This document shows positions 1 through 8,915 of a stretch of 64,000 nucleotides of DNA, piece by piece. Under the pieces are notes generated by a model. The model made no database searches. It was not told the origin of the DNA and saw nothing but the letters and a program-made list of their open reading frames with translations. The position numbers and the translations under genes were made by a program. Within the stretch, counting starts at the first letter, position 1, and every line of letters begins with the position of its first letter. Source of the DNA: JACCTI01 sp038237435. GTDB lineage: Bacteria > Verrucomicrobiota > Verrucomicrobiia > Chthoniobacterales > UBA10450. The stretch lies in contig JBBRYT010000011.1 of NCBI GenBank assembly GCA_038237435.1, positions 62,001 through 126,000 of the forward strand, given 5' to 3'.

Positions 1-1208
1 TCTTCCAAGCGCGTCGAATCCTCGTGACCACTCGTTAGGCCAAGATCGTTCGCTTTTACCAGATGTCCCTGGGCCATGAGGATGGCGCGCTCCACCACGT
101 GATCCAGCTCGCGCACATTTCCCGGCCAATGATGCTGCATTAAGTGATCGCGCGCTTTTTCTTCGAAGCCGGTCAGCTCCTTGCGATAACGCGCCGCGTG
201 CTGGCGAAGAAAACTATTAGCCAGCGGCATGATATCTTCGCGACGTTCGCGCAATGGCGGAAGCGGGACCTCGATAGTGTTGAGGCGAAAAAGAACATCC
301 TGCCGGAATTTTCCCGCGGACACTTCATCACGCAAAGTGGCGTTGGTGGCGGAAATAATGCGCACGTTCGTGTGCAAGGTTTTTGAAGACCCGACACGCT
401 CGAATTCCCCGGTCTCAATTACGCGAAGCAACTTGGCTTGGAGATTGAGCGGAATGTTCGCGATCTCATCCATGAAGAGCGTGCTCTCGTCGGCGAGCTC
501 GAATCTTCCCGCGCGATCGGTCTTCGCGTCGGTGAATGCGCCTTTTACATGACCGAACAATTCGCTTTCGAAAATTCCTTCCGACAAACCACCCATGTTT
601 ACCGTGATCATGGTATGCGAAGCACGATTCGAAAGGGCATGAATGGCGCGCGCCACTAACCCTTTACCGGTTCCATTTTCGCCGGTCACCAATACGTTCG
701 CATCGGACGGCGCGACGCGAGAAATTAATTCCAAGACCGGCCGCATGCGCGGCGATTCCGCGATCAAATGCGGAATACTTCCGCCTAACAACTTGTTCGT
801 CGCCTCCAGCCGCCGGCCTTTGCGTAACGCGCTCGACAACTCGATCTGCGTCCGCACCACTGCGAGAAGGCGTTCGTTATCCCACGGCTTCGGAATGAAA
901 TCGCGTGCGCCGCGTTTCATTGCTTCAACCGCGAGATCGATCGTGGCCCACGCCGTCATCACGACAATCGGCAACGTGTTATCGATCGCCTGAATTTTTG
1001 GAATGACTTCTAATCCCTCCTGACCCGAAGTCGTGTCGCGCGTGTAATTCAGATCCATGAGCAGGATCGCGAAATCGCGTTTCTCGATCGCCTGAAAAAC
1101 ACCGGTGAGCGAAGTAACCGCGTCAGTCTGGTGCCCTTCACCTTTGAGCAAAATGCGCAACGCCTCCAGCACATCCGGCTGGTCGTCCGCGATCAAAATC
1201 CTCGCCAT
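1..1208 (-). CDS. Sigma-54-dependent response regulator (NtrC family), 3' end off the window
   Basis: The minus frame is open from an ATG at 1208 to the left edge, about 402 codons. It starts MARILIADDQPDVLEALRIL, a receiver domain of about 120 residues with the phospho-acceptor Asp in LLMDLNYTRD. A sigma-54 AAA+ domain follows, with Walker A GENGTGKG, the sigma-54 contact loop as GAFTDA (consensus GAFTGA), Walker B LFMDEIA and the sequence FRQDVLFRLN. The C-terminal helix-turn-helix is expected beyond the edge. Such regulators are phosphorylated by a partner histidine kinase and open sigma-54 promoters; the kinase is not visible here. Two copies of the dispersed uptake-like motif flank it, at 31 and 1210. 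Confidence 0.93.
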   Translation of the reverse strand, partial: MARILIADDQPDVLEALRILLKGEGHQTDAVTSLTGVFQAIEKRDFAILLMDLNYTRDTTSGQEGLEVIPKIQAIDNTLPIVVMTAWATIDLAVEAMKRGARDFIPKPWDNERLLAVVRTQIELSSALRKGRRLEATNKLLGGSIPHLIAESPRMRPVLELISRVAPSDANVLVTGENGTGKGLVARAIHALSNRASHTMITVNMGGLSEGIFESELFGHVKGAFTDAKTDRAGRFELADESTLFMDEIANIPLNLQAKLLRVIETGEFERVGSSKTLHTNVRIISATNATLRDEVSAGKFRQDVLFRLNTIEVPLPPLRERREDIMPLANSFLRQHAARYRKELTGFEEKARDHLMQHHWPGNVRELDHVVERAILMAQGHLVKANDLGLTSGHEDSTRLE

Positions 1209-1240
1209 CGCCTAACGAAGACCGCGTTTCAGGCGCAGTG

Positions 1241-2407
1241 TCAATCGCTGTAGCAATCGAGATACTTGATGCCGGAACCGGTGTTGAAGATGACGACGCG
1301 CTCGTCCGATCGAATCTTTTTTTGCCTAACGAGTGCTTGTGCCGCGGCGAAACAAGCGGCGCCTTCCGGCGCGACGAAGACGCCTTCGGCCGCGCCCACT
1401 TCTTGTGTCACGCGAATCATTTCATCATCGTCAATCGTGATACCGCCGCCGTTCGATTCGCGCAAAATCTGCAACATCAAAAAGTCACCGACTGCCTTTG
1501 GAACACGCAATCCGGACGCGAGTGTGTGTGCCTCCGGAAATTCCGTAGCGGACTTTTCGTTCGCATCAAAGGCGCGCACAATCGGCGCGCAGCCGCTTGC
1601 TTGAACCGAAAACATGCGCGGCCGTTTCGATCCAATCCAGCCGAGCGTTTCCATTTCATCGAACGCTTTCCACATTCCAATGAGACCTGTGCCGCCGCCG
1701 GTCGGATAAAGAACGACATCGGGTAATTGCCAATCGAGTTGCTCCGCTAATTCGTAACCGAGCGTTTTTTTTCCTTCGACGCGATACGGTTCTTTCAACG
1801 TGGACATGTCGAACCAACCTTCAGCCGCTTTGCGCTTCGCGATTTCCGCGCCGCAATCCGTAATAAGTCCGTCGATCAACGTCACGTGCGCGCCGACTTC
1901 GCGACATTCCACGATGTTGGCGCGCGGCGTATCGCGCGGCATGAAGACGTGCGCCTCGAGTCCGGCCCGCGCGGCATACGCCGCCATCGCGCCACCCGCG
2001 TTGCCCGCGCTCGGCACCGCGAGTTTTTTCGCGCCGAGAAATTTCGCCATGGAAACGGCCACCGCCATCCCGCGCGCCTTGAAACTTTGCGTCGGATTTT
2101 GCGATTCGTCTTTGATCCGGAGACTCGTTAGACCAATCGCGTCCCCAAAACGTTTCGCGGAAAGGAGCGGCGTGCCACCTTCGCCTAACGAGACCATTTC
2201 CGCGCCGGACGGGAGCGGAAGAACCTCACGATAACGCCAGAGCGATTTCTCGCGAGTTCGTAGTGCCTCTCGTGTCAGCTCTTTTCCGACGGCGACGAAA
2301 TCGTAAATCGGAAAGAGAGGCTTGGCGCACTTGGTGCAAAGATTCTGCAGCGTCTGCCATTCGTGCCGCAGTCCGCACGAAGTGCAGCCAAGATGAGTGA
2401 GGAACAT
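1241..2407 (-). CDS. thrC: Threonine synthase
   Basis: A 388-residue PLP-dependent enzyme that converts O-phosphohomoserine to threonine in the cytoplasm. An N-terminal zinc-ribbon-like segment (CTSCGLRH...LCTKCAKP) precedes the fold-type II core. The PLP lysine lies in NPTQSFKARG, the substrate loop in PSAGNAGGAMAAYAA, and the PLP phosphate-binding loop in PTGGGTGLIG. Length fits the shorter threonine synthases of bacteria and archaea. The start codon abuts the stop of the DUF2911 gene upstream (2408), so the two are probably co-transcribed. Copies of GCCTAACGAG sit inside the gene at 1324 and 2183. A cysteate-synthase-like paralogue is a less likely alternative. Confidence 0.93.
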   Translation of the reverse strand: MFLTHLGCTSCGLRHEWQTLQNLCTKCAKPLFPIYDFVAVGKELTREALRTREKSLWRYREVLPLPSGAEMVSLGEGGTPLLSAKRFGDAIGLTSLRIKDESQNPTQSFKARGMAVAVSMAKFLGAKKLAVPSAGNAGGAMAAYAARAGLEAHVFMPRDTPRANIVECREVGAHVTLIDGLITDCGAEIAKRKAAEGWFDMSTLKEPYRVEGKKTLGYELAEQLDWQLPDVVLYPTGGGTGLIGMWKAFDEMETLGWIGSKRPRMFSVQASGCAPIVRAFDANEKSATEFPEAHTLASGLRVPKAVGDFLMLQILRESNGGGITIDDDEMIRVTQEVGAAEGVFVAPEGAACFAAAQALVRQKKIRSDERVVIFNTGSGIKYLDCYSD

Positions 2408-3469
2408 CTACTTATTGATGTCCTGCTTCGCTTCCAGCCGCGTGATCAACGTTTTAATGTTCTGTTTTTGCGCGTCTGAAATCGCCGCCGCCTGAGCTTG
2501 CTTCGCAGCCTCAGCCGCGCCGGCAAAATCGCCCGCGGCGGATTTGATACGAGCCTGTGCCAGCAGACCAAAAACAGTTTGCGGACTCTTCTTGGTCAAT
2601 GACTGGAAAATCTCCATCGCTTCCGCGTCGCGCTTTTGGTTCTGCAGTCCACGCGCATGCGAATAAAGCTGAACAGGCGTGCTGATTTCGAGCGCATGGT
2701 CCCAGATTTTCTTTCCTTCCTCGGCCTTGTTCATCGCCTTAAGCAGATCGGCTTTCGTGCCGAGGTTCTCGAAACGCTCTTCGTTTTGAATCGACGCATC
2801 GGCCCATTTTAAACCATCTTCGAGCGCTATCTTTTTTGTGAGGCAATATTGCGCGGCCTCGTTGAGCGGATTCCAACTATATTGCGCATGTCCTCGCAAT
2901 TCATTGCGAATGCTGGCCAGGACGGTCTCCGCTTCGCTAACCGAAATCCGAATCGGGACAGCAGTTTTTTCCCACTTGAGTGTGACGTCGACTGAGTCTG
3001 GTTTGAGATTCTCAAACTCGAATTCGAGAGCTTCTTCCAATTCGTTTTCCCGCGGCTTAACGGCTACTCGAAGGGCATCCTCTTTTTCGTCGTAAGTGTA
3101 GCTGCCCCACGCCACCGCCATTTTCGAAAAAATTACGGTCCACTGGTCAGTGTTCGGGATCATGTGCAGCCCGTAGGTGCCTGCAGCGAGTGGTTTGCCT
3201 TCGACTGAAACCGGCGTGGTCACTTCGATGGTGGTATTTTCATTCGCGCCAGCCCGCCAGACTTGGCCGAGCGGCACCACCCCGCCCCAGATTTTACGTC
3301 CGTTCACCAGAGGACGGTGATACTTAACGGTAATGTCAGTAATACCGAGACGCTGCTTAACGACAGCTTTTTGACTGCTCTCGGGAAGATTGAGCTCGGT
3401 TTGCGCAAGCGCGGTGAGGCAGCAGGCAAAGAGAAGCGACAGTCGAAGAGTAAAGATTCCGGTCTTCAT
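2408..3469 (-). CDS. Secreted DUF2911 protein with C-terminal helical repeats
   Basis: A 353-residue protein with an N-terminal signal peptide (residues 1-22, ending LTALAQ). Residues about 25-150 match the DUF2911 pattern (KYHRPLVNGRKIWGGVVPLG, GQVWRAGANENTTIE, AAGTYGLHMIP). Residues about 190-345 are Ala/Glu/Lys-rich helices with TPR-like spacing. No catalytic residues are recognised and the function of the family is unknown. It is probably periplasmic. It lies immediately upstream of thrC with no gap. Confidence 0.85.
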   Translation of the reverse strand: MKTGIFTLRLSLLFACCLTALAQTELNLPESSQKAVVKQRLGITDITVKYHRPLVNGRKIWGGVVPLGQVWRAGANENTTIEVTTPVSVEGKPLAAGTYGLHMIPNTDQWTVIFSKMAVAWGSYTYDEKEDALRVAVKPRENELEEALEFEFENLKPDSVDVTLKWEKTAVPIRISVSEAETVLASIRNELRGHAQYSWNPLNEAAQYCLTKKIALEDGLKWADASIQNEERFENLGTKADLLKAMNKAEEGKKIWDHALEISTPVQLYSHARGLQNQKRDAEAMEIFQSLTKKSPQTVFGLLAQARIKSAAGDFAGAAEAAKQAQAAAISDAQKQNIKTLITRLEAKQDINK

Positions 3470-3652
3470 ATTGTGTCTGTAGCTTTAATAAATAACTGAC
3501 CGTCGAAGCCAGACGATTCCGCATTCTTCTTTAGAAAATGAACGGAAACCTAAAACTCACAAAAAAAAGAATTGCCGGATAGACGTCCGTCAGTCACTCT
3601 CCTGCCGAATGACTTCCGCACCCAAGCGGAGCACTCTTATCAGAACCCCCAT

Positions 3653-3916
3653 ATGAAAAAACTTCGTGCCATCGCAATACGGACAAAGTTCGTCGCTACG
3701 CCAACCCGTCTAAGCCTGATCGCAGTCTCAGCCGTGGCATTTTGGTTCGCAGCCAGTCTAAACGGCGTCGCGCAATCAACAGCCGACACCTGCACGGTTT
3801 GTCACAAACGCGTTCAGACTCTCAACCTTGATTGCAGCAGTCTGGATTATCGCAGACATCTCGACCACGGTGATCCGCAAAGGGCGTGCAACACGACGCC
3901 GGTAGAAAATCCATAA
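3653..3916 (+). CDS. Small secreted CxxCH protein, copy 1
   Basis: An 87-residue protein starting at MKKLRAIAIR; an in-frame upstream extension from 3572 is not needed. A hydrophobic signal or anchor segment (LSLIAVSAVAFWFAASLNG) is followed by a short cysteine-rich tail, CTVCHKRVQTLNLDC, then YRRHLDHGDPQRAC. The CxxCH could bind haem c, but the conserved HLDHGDP and final Cys suggest a metal or disulphide role; this is undecided. A paralogue lies at 8916, and both copies sit just upstream of an O-antigen-ligase-like gene, so a shared function is likely. Confidence 0.75.
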   Translation: MKKLRAIAIRTKFVATPTRLSLIAVSAVAFWFAASLNGVAQSTADTCTVCHKRVQTLNLDCSSLDYRRHLDHGDPQRACNTTPVENP

Positions 3917-3935
3917 TTTAGAACTGAGGTCGGGC

Positions 3936-5768
3936 GTGTGGCCGAGGTTGGCGACAACGTCAAAGATCGTCCCCAAGTGGGAGTGGTTTCATCGCTCCGG
4001 GGCATTCTTCTGTGCACTGCTGCTGAGTGGCGGTCTTGTCCTGCTGCAGGCATTCATCGGCGGTAGAGTTCTTCTCTTTCTTTTTCCGGGCTTGGCTGTC
4101 ATCGCGGCTGCCGCGCTTGTTGGTGCAGCGTTAACGACGAGACCGAAAGCACGTCCAGACTTTTTCTGTCTTGGCGCAACAGGCATTTTTTGCGGCTACG
4201 TGTTGGTCCGGGCTTTCGCGTCACCTTCTTATTTTGCGCGCCCAGACCTTTTTTCCGTAGCCGGCGCTTTGGCTGTTTACGGACTTACGGCCACGGTCAT
4301 TACGTCCGCCTCGATGCGCTCCGGAATTATCGTCAGTCTCCTGGGGTTCGCCCTTGTACACGTGCTGATCGGGTTCATTCAATTCAATCGCGGCGACAAC
4401 TTCATGCTGATCTCGTTTTTGCAACGCGCCGACTATGGCCAACGGGCCAGCGGATTTTATGTTTGCCCGAATCACCTCGCGGGCTTGCTGGAAGTGCTCG
4501 GGATTTTTGCGACAAGCTTCCTTTGCTGGAGTCGCTGGCCGGTCTGGGCGAAATTGTTGTTGGCCTATGCTACCGCGATTTGCTACGTCGGGTTGGCCCT
4601 CACCGGAAGTCGCGGTGGATACTTGAGCGCAATGGCGAGCATCGCGGTCTTCGCCGGTTTAAGTCTGTTTATTCTTCGCGCCGCGCACCAACGTCACTGG
4701 TGGAAATACGCCACGGCCGCGCTCATCGGCGTTGCGCTGCTTTTAACTACCGGAACTCTACTTATTCGCCGCAGTAATTTCCTTACAGAGCGGGCTGGAA
4801 ATATCGTCGACACGAAAAACATGCGGGTCCAGCTCTGGCGGGCCGCGCTGCAACAATGGCGACTACAACCCATCGTCGGAACCGGCAGCGGAACCTACCG
4901 CTTTTACGGACGGCAATTCCGCGACAAAGAGATTCAGACCGATCCTGTCGATGTGCACAATGATTATCTCCACTTGCTCTGTGAGTACGGAATAGTCGGC
5001 GCCTTGGGATTTCTTCTGTTTTTCGGCGCTCATGCGCGAAAAGGATTTTGCGATGTCCGCCACTCGACCCGTTCTATCGCTGCGGGCGGGCGCCATCCCT
5101 TAAGCAACCGGCTCGCGATAAGTCTCGGCGCACTGTCGGCTATTGCCGCCTACGTTGTACATTCGATTTTCGATTTTAATCTTCACATCCCGGCCAACGC
5201 TGCGCTGATGGCGTTTGTTTTTGCTTTGGTCGCAAACGCTGAAAATACACACCATCGCTTAGAGAAGACGCGCTCAGTTCCATTCGCTGCTCCAAGACTG
5301 ACCCTCGCATTTCTAGGCATAATGCTACTTATTCAGTCTATCCGGCTTTTCCGCGGGGAATTCTACTCTGAGTGCGCACGCGTTGCGTTGCGTGACGAAG
5401 ATCCGACAAACTCGATCAAGTTTGCCCAGAAGGCTCTGGAGTTCGAACAACGAGATCCAGAGCCTTTTTTTTATTTGGGGCGGGCGATAATTGCCCTCGC
5501 CAACCGGTCTAACGAGCCAGTCGATCGCGCCATAGCTTATCAGCCCGCTGCAGATGCCCTGGAAAAGGCCCGAAAACTGGCCCCAATGGACGGGACTTAC
5601 GCGCTTAGTCTCGCCTTCGCCTATGATGAAATGGGTCGTTTCGCCGACGCGGAGAAGACATACGCGATCGCACGTTTACAAGACCCCAACTCGCAAGCGG
5701 TAACCCAGCTCTATAATGCTCATCGTCGGACATGGGAGCGGGCGAATGCAGGCGATGCGTCTTTGTGA
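3936..5768 (+). CDS. O-antigen ligase/polymerase-like membrane protein with C-terminal TPRs, copy 1
   Basis: About 610 residues from a GTG start (a TTG at 3948 is possible). Around ten or more hydrophobic segments fill residues 15-460, with the Wzy_C/O-antigen ligase signature TGSGTYRFYGR followed by DVHNDYLHLLCEYG in the large periplasmic loop. The C-terminal 120 residues are hydrophilic TPR-like repeats (FAQKALEFEQRDPEPFFYLGRAI). Such proteins link or polymerise lipid-linked glycans at the periplasmic face of the inner membrane. It is paralogous along its whole length to the product at 9296. It follows the small CxxCH gene by 19 bases. Confidence 0.85.
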   Translation: MWPRLATTSKIVPKWEWFHRSGAFFCALLLSGGLVLLQAFIGGRVLLFLFPGLAVIAAAALVGAALTTRPKARPDFFCLGATGIFCGYVLVRAFASPSYFARPDLFSVAGALAVYGLTATVITSASMRSGIIVSLLGFALVHVLIGFIQFNRGDNFMLISFLQRADYGQRASGFYVCPNHLAGLLEVLGIFATSFLCWSRWPVWAKLLLAYATAICYVGLALTGSRGGYLSAMASIAVFAGLSLFILRAAHQRHWWKYATAALIGVALLLTTGTLLIRRSNFLTERAGNIVDTKNMRVQLWRAALQQWRLQPIVGTGSGTYRFYGRQFRDKEIQTDPVDVHNDYLHLLCEYGIVGALGFLLFFGAHARKGFCDVRHSTRSIAAGGRHPLSNRLAISLGALSAIAAYVVHSIFDFNLHIPANAALMAFVFALVANAENTHHRLEKTRSVPFAAPRLTLAFLGIMLLIQSIRLFRGEFYSECARVALRDEDPTNSIKFAQKALEFEQRDPEPFFYLGRAIIALANRSNEPVDRAIAYQPAADALEKARKLAPMDGTYALSLAFAYDEMGRFADAEKTYAIARLQDPNSQAVTQLYNAHRRTWERANAGDASL

Positions 5769-5800
5769 GGGATGCTCCTCTTGATTTTCAAAGCTCCCGG

Positions 5801-5820
5801 AACCAAAAGCCTGGTTTTTT
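5801..5820 (+). terminator. Weak intrinsic terminator after ligase copy 1
   Basis: A 5-bp stem, AACCA/TGGTT, with a 6-base loop is followed by four further Ts, 33 bases after the stop codon at 5768. The stem is short, so this is only a plausible terminator. Confidence 0.35.
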
Positions 5821-5990
5821 ATCACCTAATTTGTCGGCTTTGCTTACATTTATCTCAGCTCGCTTTGATCCACTCGAAAAAAAAATATTCTTAAGTCCTT
5901 CACTGACAACGGTATAAATTCAATATCCTCAGATGGCATTTACCTTGCTATCCTTCCGAGTGCCCCACCAACCCGTTAGACTGCACGCAT

Positions 5991-6641
5991 ATGAAACAAT
6001 TCCCAATGATTCTCAAATTCTCCTGCGCAGTAGCAATCACTTGCTTGGCCATCTCGGTTCGCGCACAAAATATCGTTAACGATCCCGGGTTTGAGAAGAG
6101 CGCTGACTCGCCTAACGGTAATCCATTTTCTTCGGATTGGACCTTGGTTGACCCGAGCGGAAATTCCGTAGCGGGCGGCAATGCATCATTCGCCCATTCA
6201 GGAAATAATTACGCCGCTCTAGGCACAGCGCTCGCCCCTCCTCTTGCTCCCACTACCGGAACGCTTTCACAAACTCTGACCACCGTGGCAGGGGGCAGGT
6301 ATAACCTGTCGTTCTGGCTGGCTAATGACGTCGCCCGTCCTACTAATACTTTTCAAGTCATGTTCGGGAGCACCCTAGTTTTTGCAACGCCCCTAATGTC
6401 TCCTCCTTTCCCCGGCGACGGCGTTTACAGGCTGTTCGGATTTTCCAACCTCTTGGCGACCGGCACCTCGACTCTGTTGCAATTTCAATTTCAGCACGAT
6501 CAAGATTTTTGGCGCTTGGACGATATCTCTGTTCTCCTTCCAGAGGGCGGCGCGCCATTATGGTTAGCTATTCCGCTTTTGGGTGGGCTCTGCCTAATAC
6601 ATGCCCGTTTCGGACGGAATCGGGCGACCTCGCTTTCGTAA
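5991..6641 (+). CDS. Secreted protein with PEP-CTERM-like C-terminal anchor
   Basis: A 216-residue protein with a signal peptide (residues 1-26, ending SVRAQ). The body resembles a carbohydrate-binding jelly-roll (NIVNDPGFEKS...W near the start, YNLSFWLAND mid-way, FWRLDDISV at the end). The C-terminus has a PEP-CTERM-type sorting tripartite: LPEGGAPLW, a hydrophobic helix, and a basic end (HARFGRNR). Proteins of this kind are exported and handled by an exosortase; none is seen in the window. It lies between the two CxxCH/ligase pairs, consistent with a surface or exopolysaccharide theme. The sorting signal is recognised by eye. Confidence 0.7.
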   Translation: MKQFPMILKFSCAVAITCLAISVRAQNIVNDPGFEKSADSPNGNPFSSDWTLVDPSGNSVAGGNASFAHSGNNYAALGTALAPPLAPTTGTLSQTLTTVAGGRYNLSFWLANDVARPTNTFQVMFGSTLVFATPLMSPPFPGDGVYRLFGFSNLLATGTSTLLQFQFQHDQDFWRLDDISVLLPEGGAPLWLAIPLLGGLCLIHARFGRNRATSLS

Positions 6642-6786
6642 ATCGCGGACTGTACCGCGTTTCACGGCCCGAGTCCGTTCCACGTTCTCCCAAGGTATCC
6701 CGTTTCCTTTTTGGACAATACGTTGGTATTACCGAAGCCGGGCGACGACCGTGTTCCTTTCGTCTTGGCTGAGCCCCGACAGTTAC

Positions 6787-7869
6787 ATGGCGTTCGATCG
6801 ATTTTGTAGGTTCGTCTTCTTAATCTGCGTTCTCGGTTTCATCGCGAAACCGTGCCGGGCCACTGTAATTTACGACAACGGACGCCCGCTTTCTTACACC
6901 GACCCGAATACCGTTACCGGTTGGGAAATGACCCACTATATTCAGGCGAATAATTTTTTCCTGACTAACCCCTCCCGCTTGGAGACTCTTGTTTTCTGGG
7001 ATTTGGAGCAGCCAGGTTATTTCGCTGGCTCAATTGTTTGGCAAATCTATTCCGACAACGGCGAAGGGACGCCCGGGCCGCTGATCGTTAGCGGAACCTC
7101 GCGGAACCTCAGTCACTCCGCGACTGGTTTCGCGGCGTTCGGGAACTTTCGCGAGAATATTACCAGCTTCGAACTGGGTCCGCTTTCGCTGCCGACCGGC
7201 AGTTACTGGCTCGCGATGCACAACGGCGATCTCTTCAACGGGTCGACCGGAACGTACCAAGATTGGAATTTTTATTGGGAGGCTACTCGCAATATCACCG
7301 CGGCACCCCCTCTAAAGAAAATCGCGCCCTATGACGGCCCGTGGTTTTTGCTAACTAACCCGAAAGATGGGGCTTTTCAGATCAGCGGCGTCGCCTCCTC
7401 TGGTGTGCCCATCGTCACAATGGACGGCGGCACCGCGCAAATCAGTTTTGCGACCACGGCCGGTTTCCACTATCGGGTTGAGTTTAAGGAGGGTCTCGTT
7501 AACGCAGCCTGGACTGCGCTACCCGGCGCGGAGAATCTCGCCGGTAACGGCAGCGTGATTCAGTTGATTGACGGGGCTCTCGGAAATCGAGCCCACCGGT
7601 TTTACCGGGTGACGCTTCCTTACAACGGAATCGGCATACCCGTGATATCGGACTTTGGGTTAACCAACGGTTTGCCGCAAATCAGCTTCACGACAGCCGC
7701 GGGTTATTTCTATCAGGTGCAATACAAGAATGAACTGAGCGATCTTTGGTGGGCGCCAGTGGCAGGAGTGGAAACAATCGTCGGAACAGGGGGGATTATT
7801 TCCCTGAGTGACTCCGATCCAAACCTCACTGCGTATCCCCGTCGGTTTTATCGCGCCGTCCTACGTTAA
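6787..7869 (+). CDS. Secreted protein with two C-terminal 'RFYR' modules, paralogue A
   Basis: The start is placed at MAFDRFCRFVFLICVLGF, which gives a signal peptide and 360 residues; the open frame extends upstream to 6601 but that part looks non-coding. Residues about 28-200 form a beta-rich domain (IYDNGRPLSY, LPTGSYWLAMHNG) shared with the next gene. Residues about 208-360 hold two tandem copies of a roughly 70-residue module: QISFATTAGFHYRVEFKE...HRFYRV and QISFTTAAGYFYQVQYKN...RRFYRA. The module also ends the product at 60118. Likely extracellular; function unknown. Confidence 0.75.
   Translation: MAFDRFCRFVFLICVLGFIAKPCRATVIYDNGRPLSYTDPNTVTGWEMTHYIQANNFFLTNPSRLETLVFWDLEQPGYFAGSIVWQIYSDNGEGTPGPLIVSGTSRNLSHSATGFAAFGNFRENITSFELGPLSLPTGSYWLAMHNGDLFNGSTGTYQDWNFYWEATRNITAAPPLKKIAPYDGPWFLLTNPKDGAFQISGVASSGVPIVTMDGGTAQISFATTAGFHYRVEFKEGLVNAAWTALPGAENLAGNGSVIQLIDGALGNRAHRFYRVTLPYNGIGIPVISDFGLTNGLPQISFTTAAGYFYQVQYKNELSDLWWAPVAGVETIVGTGGIISLSDSDPNLTAYPRRFYRAVLR
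7409..7866 (+). repeat. Tandem duplicated C-terminal module within paralogue A
   Basis: Two consecutive module copies, about 7409-7620 and 7640-7866, encode the same pattern: QISF-T, an aromatic-rich YRVEYK strand, W-A/P-x-xG, GxG, and a closing RFYR. A third related copy ends the neighbouring gene at about 8600-8832, and a diverged one ends the gene at 60118. This is a protein-level repeat; DNA identity is only partial. Confidence 0.6.
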
Positions 7870-7974
7870 CAGCAAAGATTTACGCGTCGCTTACCGAAAA
7901 AGTTGCTCGCGTGCAACTCGCTTAATACTGTAGCCTATGTTGTCGTTTTACGCCCCACCTCGGAACCGTTAGTC

Positions 7975-8835
7975 GTGGTATTCTTCTTAAAATCTAAGCC
8001 ATTTGCCCTGCGATTAGCATGCGGCGCAGTCCTCGCCTTTTTCCAGCCTATCAATGCTATCGCTGATAATGTATACGATAACGGTCCACCGTATCGCCCT
8101 TCTCCGCCTGACCACGCGGTTGGGATGGAAATGACCGCCTTTATTCAGGCTGACGATTTCACTCTAGCAAGACCAGCCCGTCTTGAGGGTATTACCTTTT
8201 CGGATTTGGAAAGGGGTAATAATTTCCAAGGCGTTATCCTTGTGCGAATTTATTCGAACGCGTCCGACGATACTCCTGGGGCGCAGCTTTACGAGAACCT
8301 CTCTACAAGTGTTAATCACGTCGCCCCGGTTCCCGCCTTTGTTGATCCTCCACTAACAGAATACATAAACACGGTCGGGATAACGGCAGTGGATCTTCCC
8401 GCGGGCACCTACTGGCTTGCTTTGCACAACGGTCCCCTTTCCAACGGCACAAAGAGCTATTTTTACTGGGAACAAGCAGCGGGGGCCGGGCCGCGAGCAA
8501 GCGAACTCAAGTTCGGCCCGGGCTTCCAAGGACCTTGGATTTCCAACTCTACGTCGGATTTCCCGAACGCGGAACTCGTTTTCCAACTCACTGGCGTCGC
8601 GGCTCCGCAGATCACGGCCGTCTCGCGCAGCAACGGCCGACCCCAAATCAGTTTCACAACGAGTGTAAGCCGCTATTACCGCGTCGAATACAAGGATGCC
8701 CTAAGCGATCCGTCATGGACGCCCGTCTCGGGCGCCGAATCGATCTCGGGCACAGGAAATCCCGTACAAGTGACGGATCCTGATCCGAACGTCGGAAATC
8801 TGCCCCATCGCTTCTACCATGCCATCTTGTTATAG
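7975..8835 (+). CDS. Secreted protein with one C-terminal 'RFYR' module, paralogue B
   Basis: A GTG at 7975 gives a plausible signal peptide (VVFFLKSKPFALRLACGAVL...ADN) and about 286 residues; a TTG at 7903 is an alternative start. The N-terminal domain parallels the preceding gene (VYDNGPPYRP, GMEMTAFIQADDF, LPAGTYWLALHNG). The last 75 residues are a single module (QISFTTSVSRYYRVEYKD...HRFYHAILL). It is almost certainly a tandem-duplication product of paralogue A that lost or never gained the second module. Function unknown. Confidence 0.7.
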   Translation: MVFFLKSKPFALRLACGAVLAFFQPINAIADNVYDNGPPYRPSPPDHAVGMEMTAFIQADDFTLARPARLEGITFSDLERGNNFQGVILVRIYSNASDDTPGAQLYENLSTSVNHVAPVPAFVDPPLTEYINTVGITAVDLPAGTYWLALHNGPLSNGTKSYFYWEQAAGAGPRASELKFGPGFQGPWISNSTSDFPNAELVFQLTGVAAPQITAVSRSNGRPQISFTTSVSRYYRVEYKDALSDPSWTPVSGAESISGTGNPVQVTDPDPNVGNLPHRFYHAILL

Positions 8836-8915
8836 GGTGAAGAAATTCATATTTCCAAAAACAATGCTTGTCCTAACCAGACTTTTCCCGTAGAAAAGCA
8901 CAACCTCCAGTTCCT

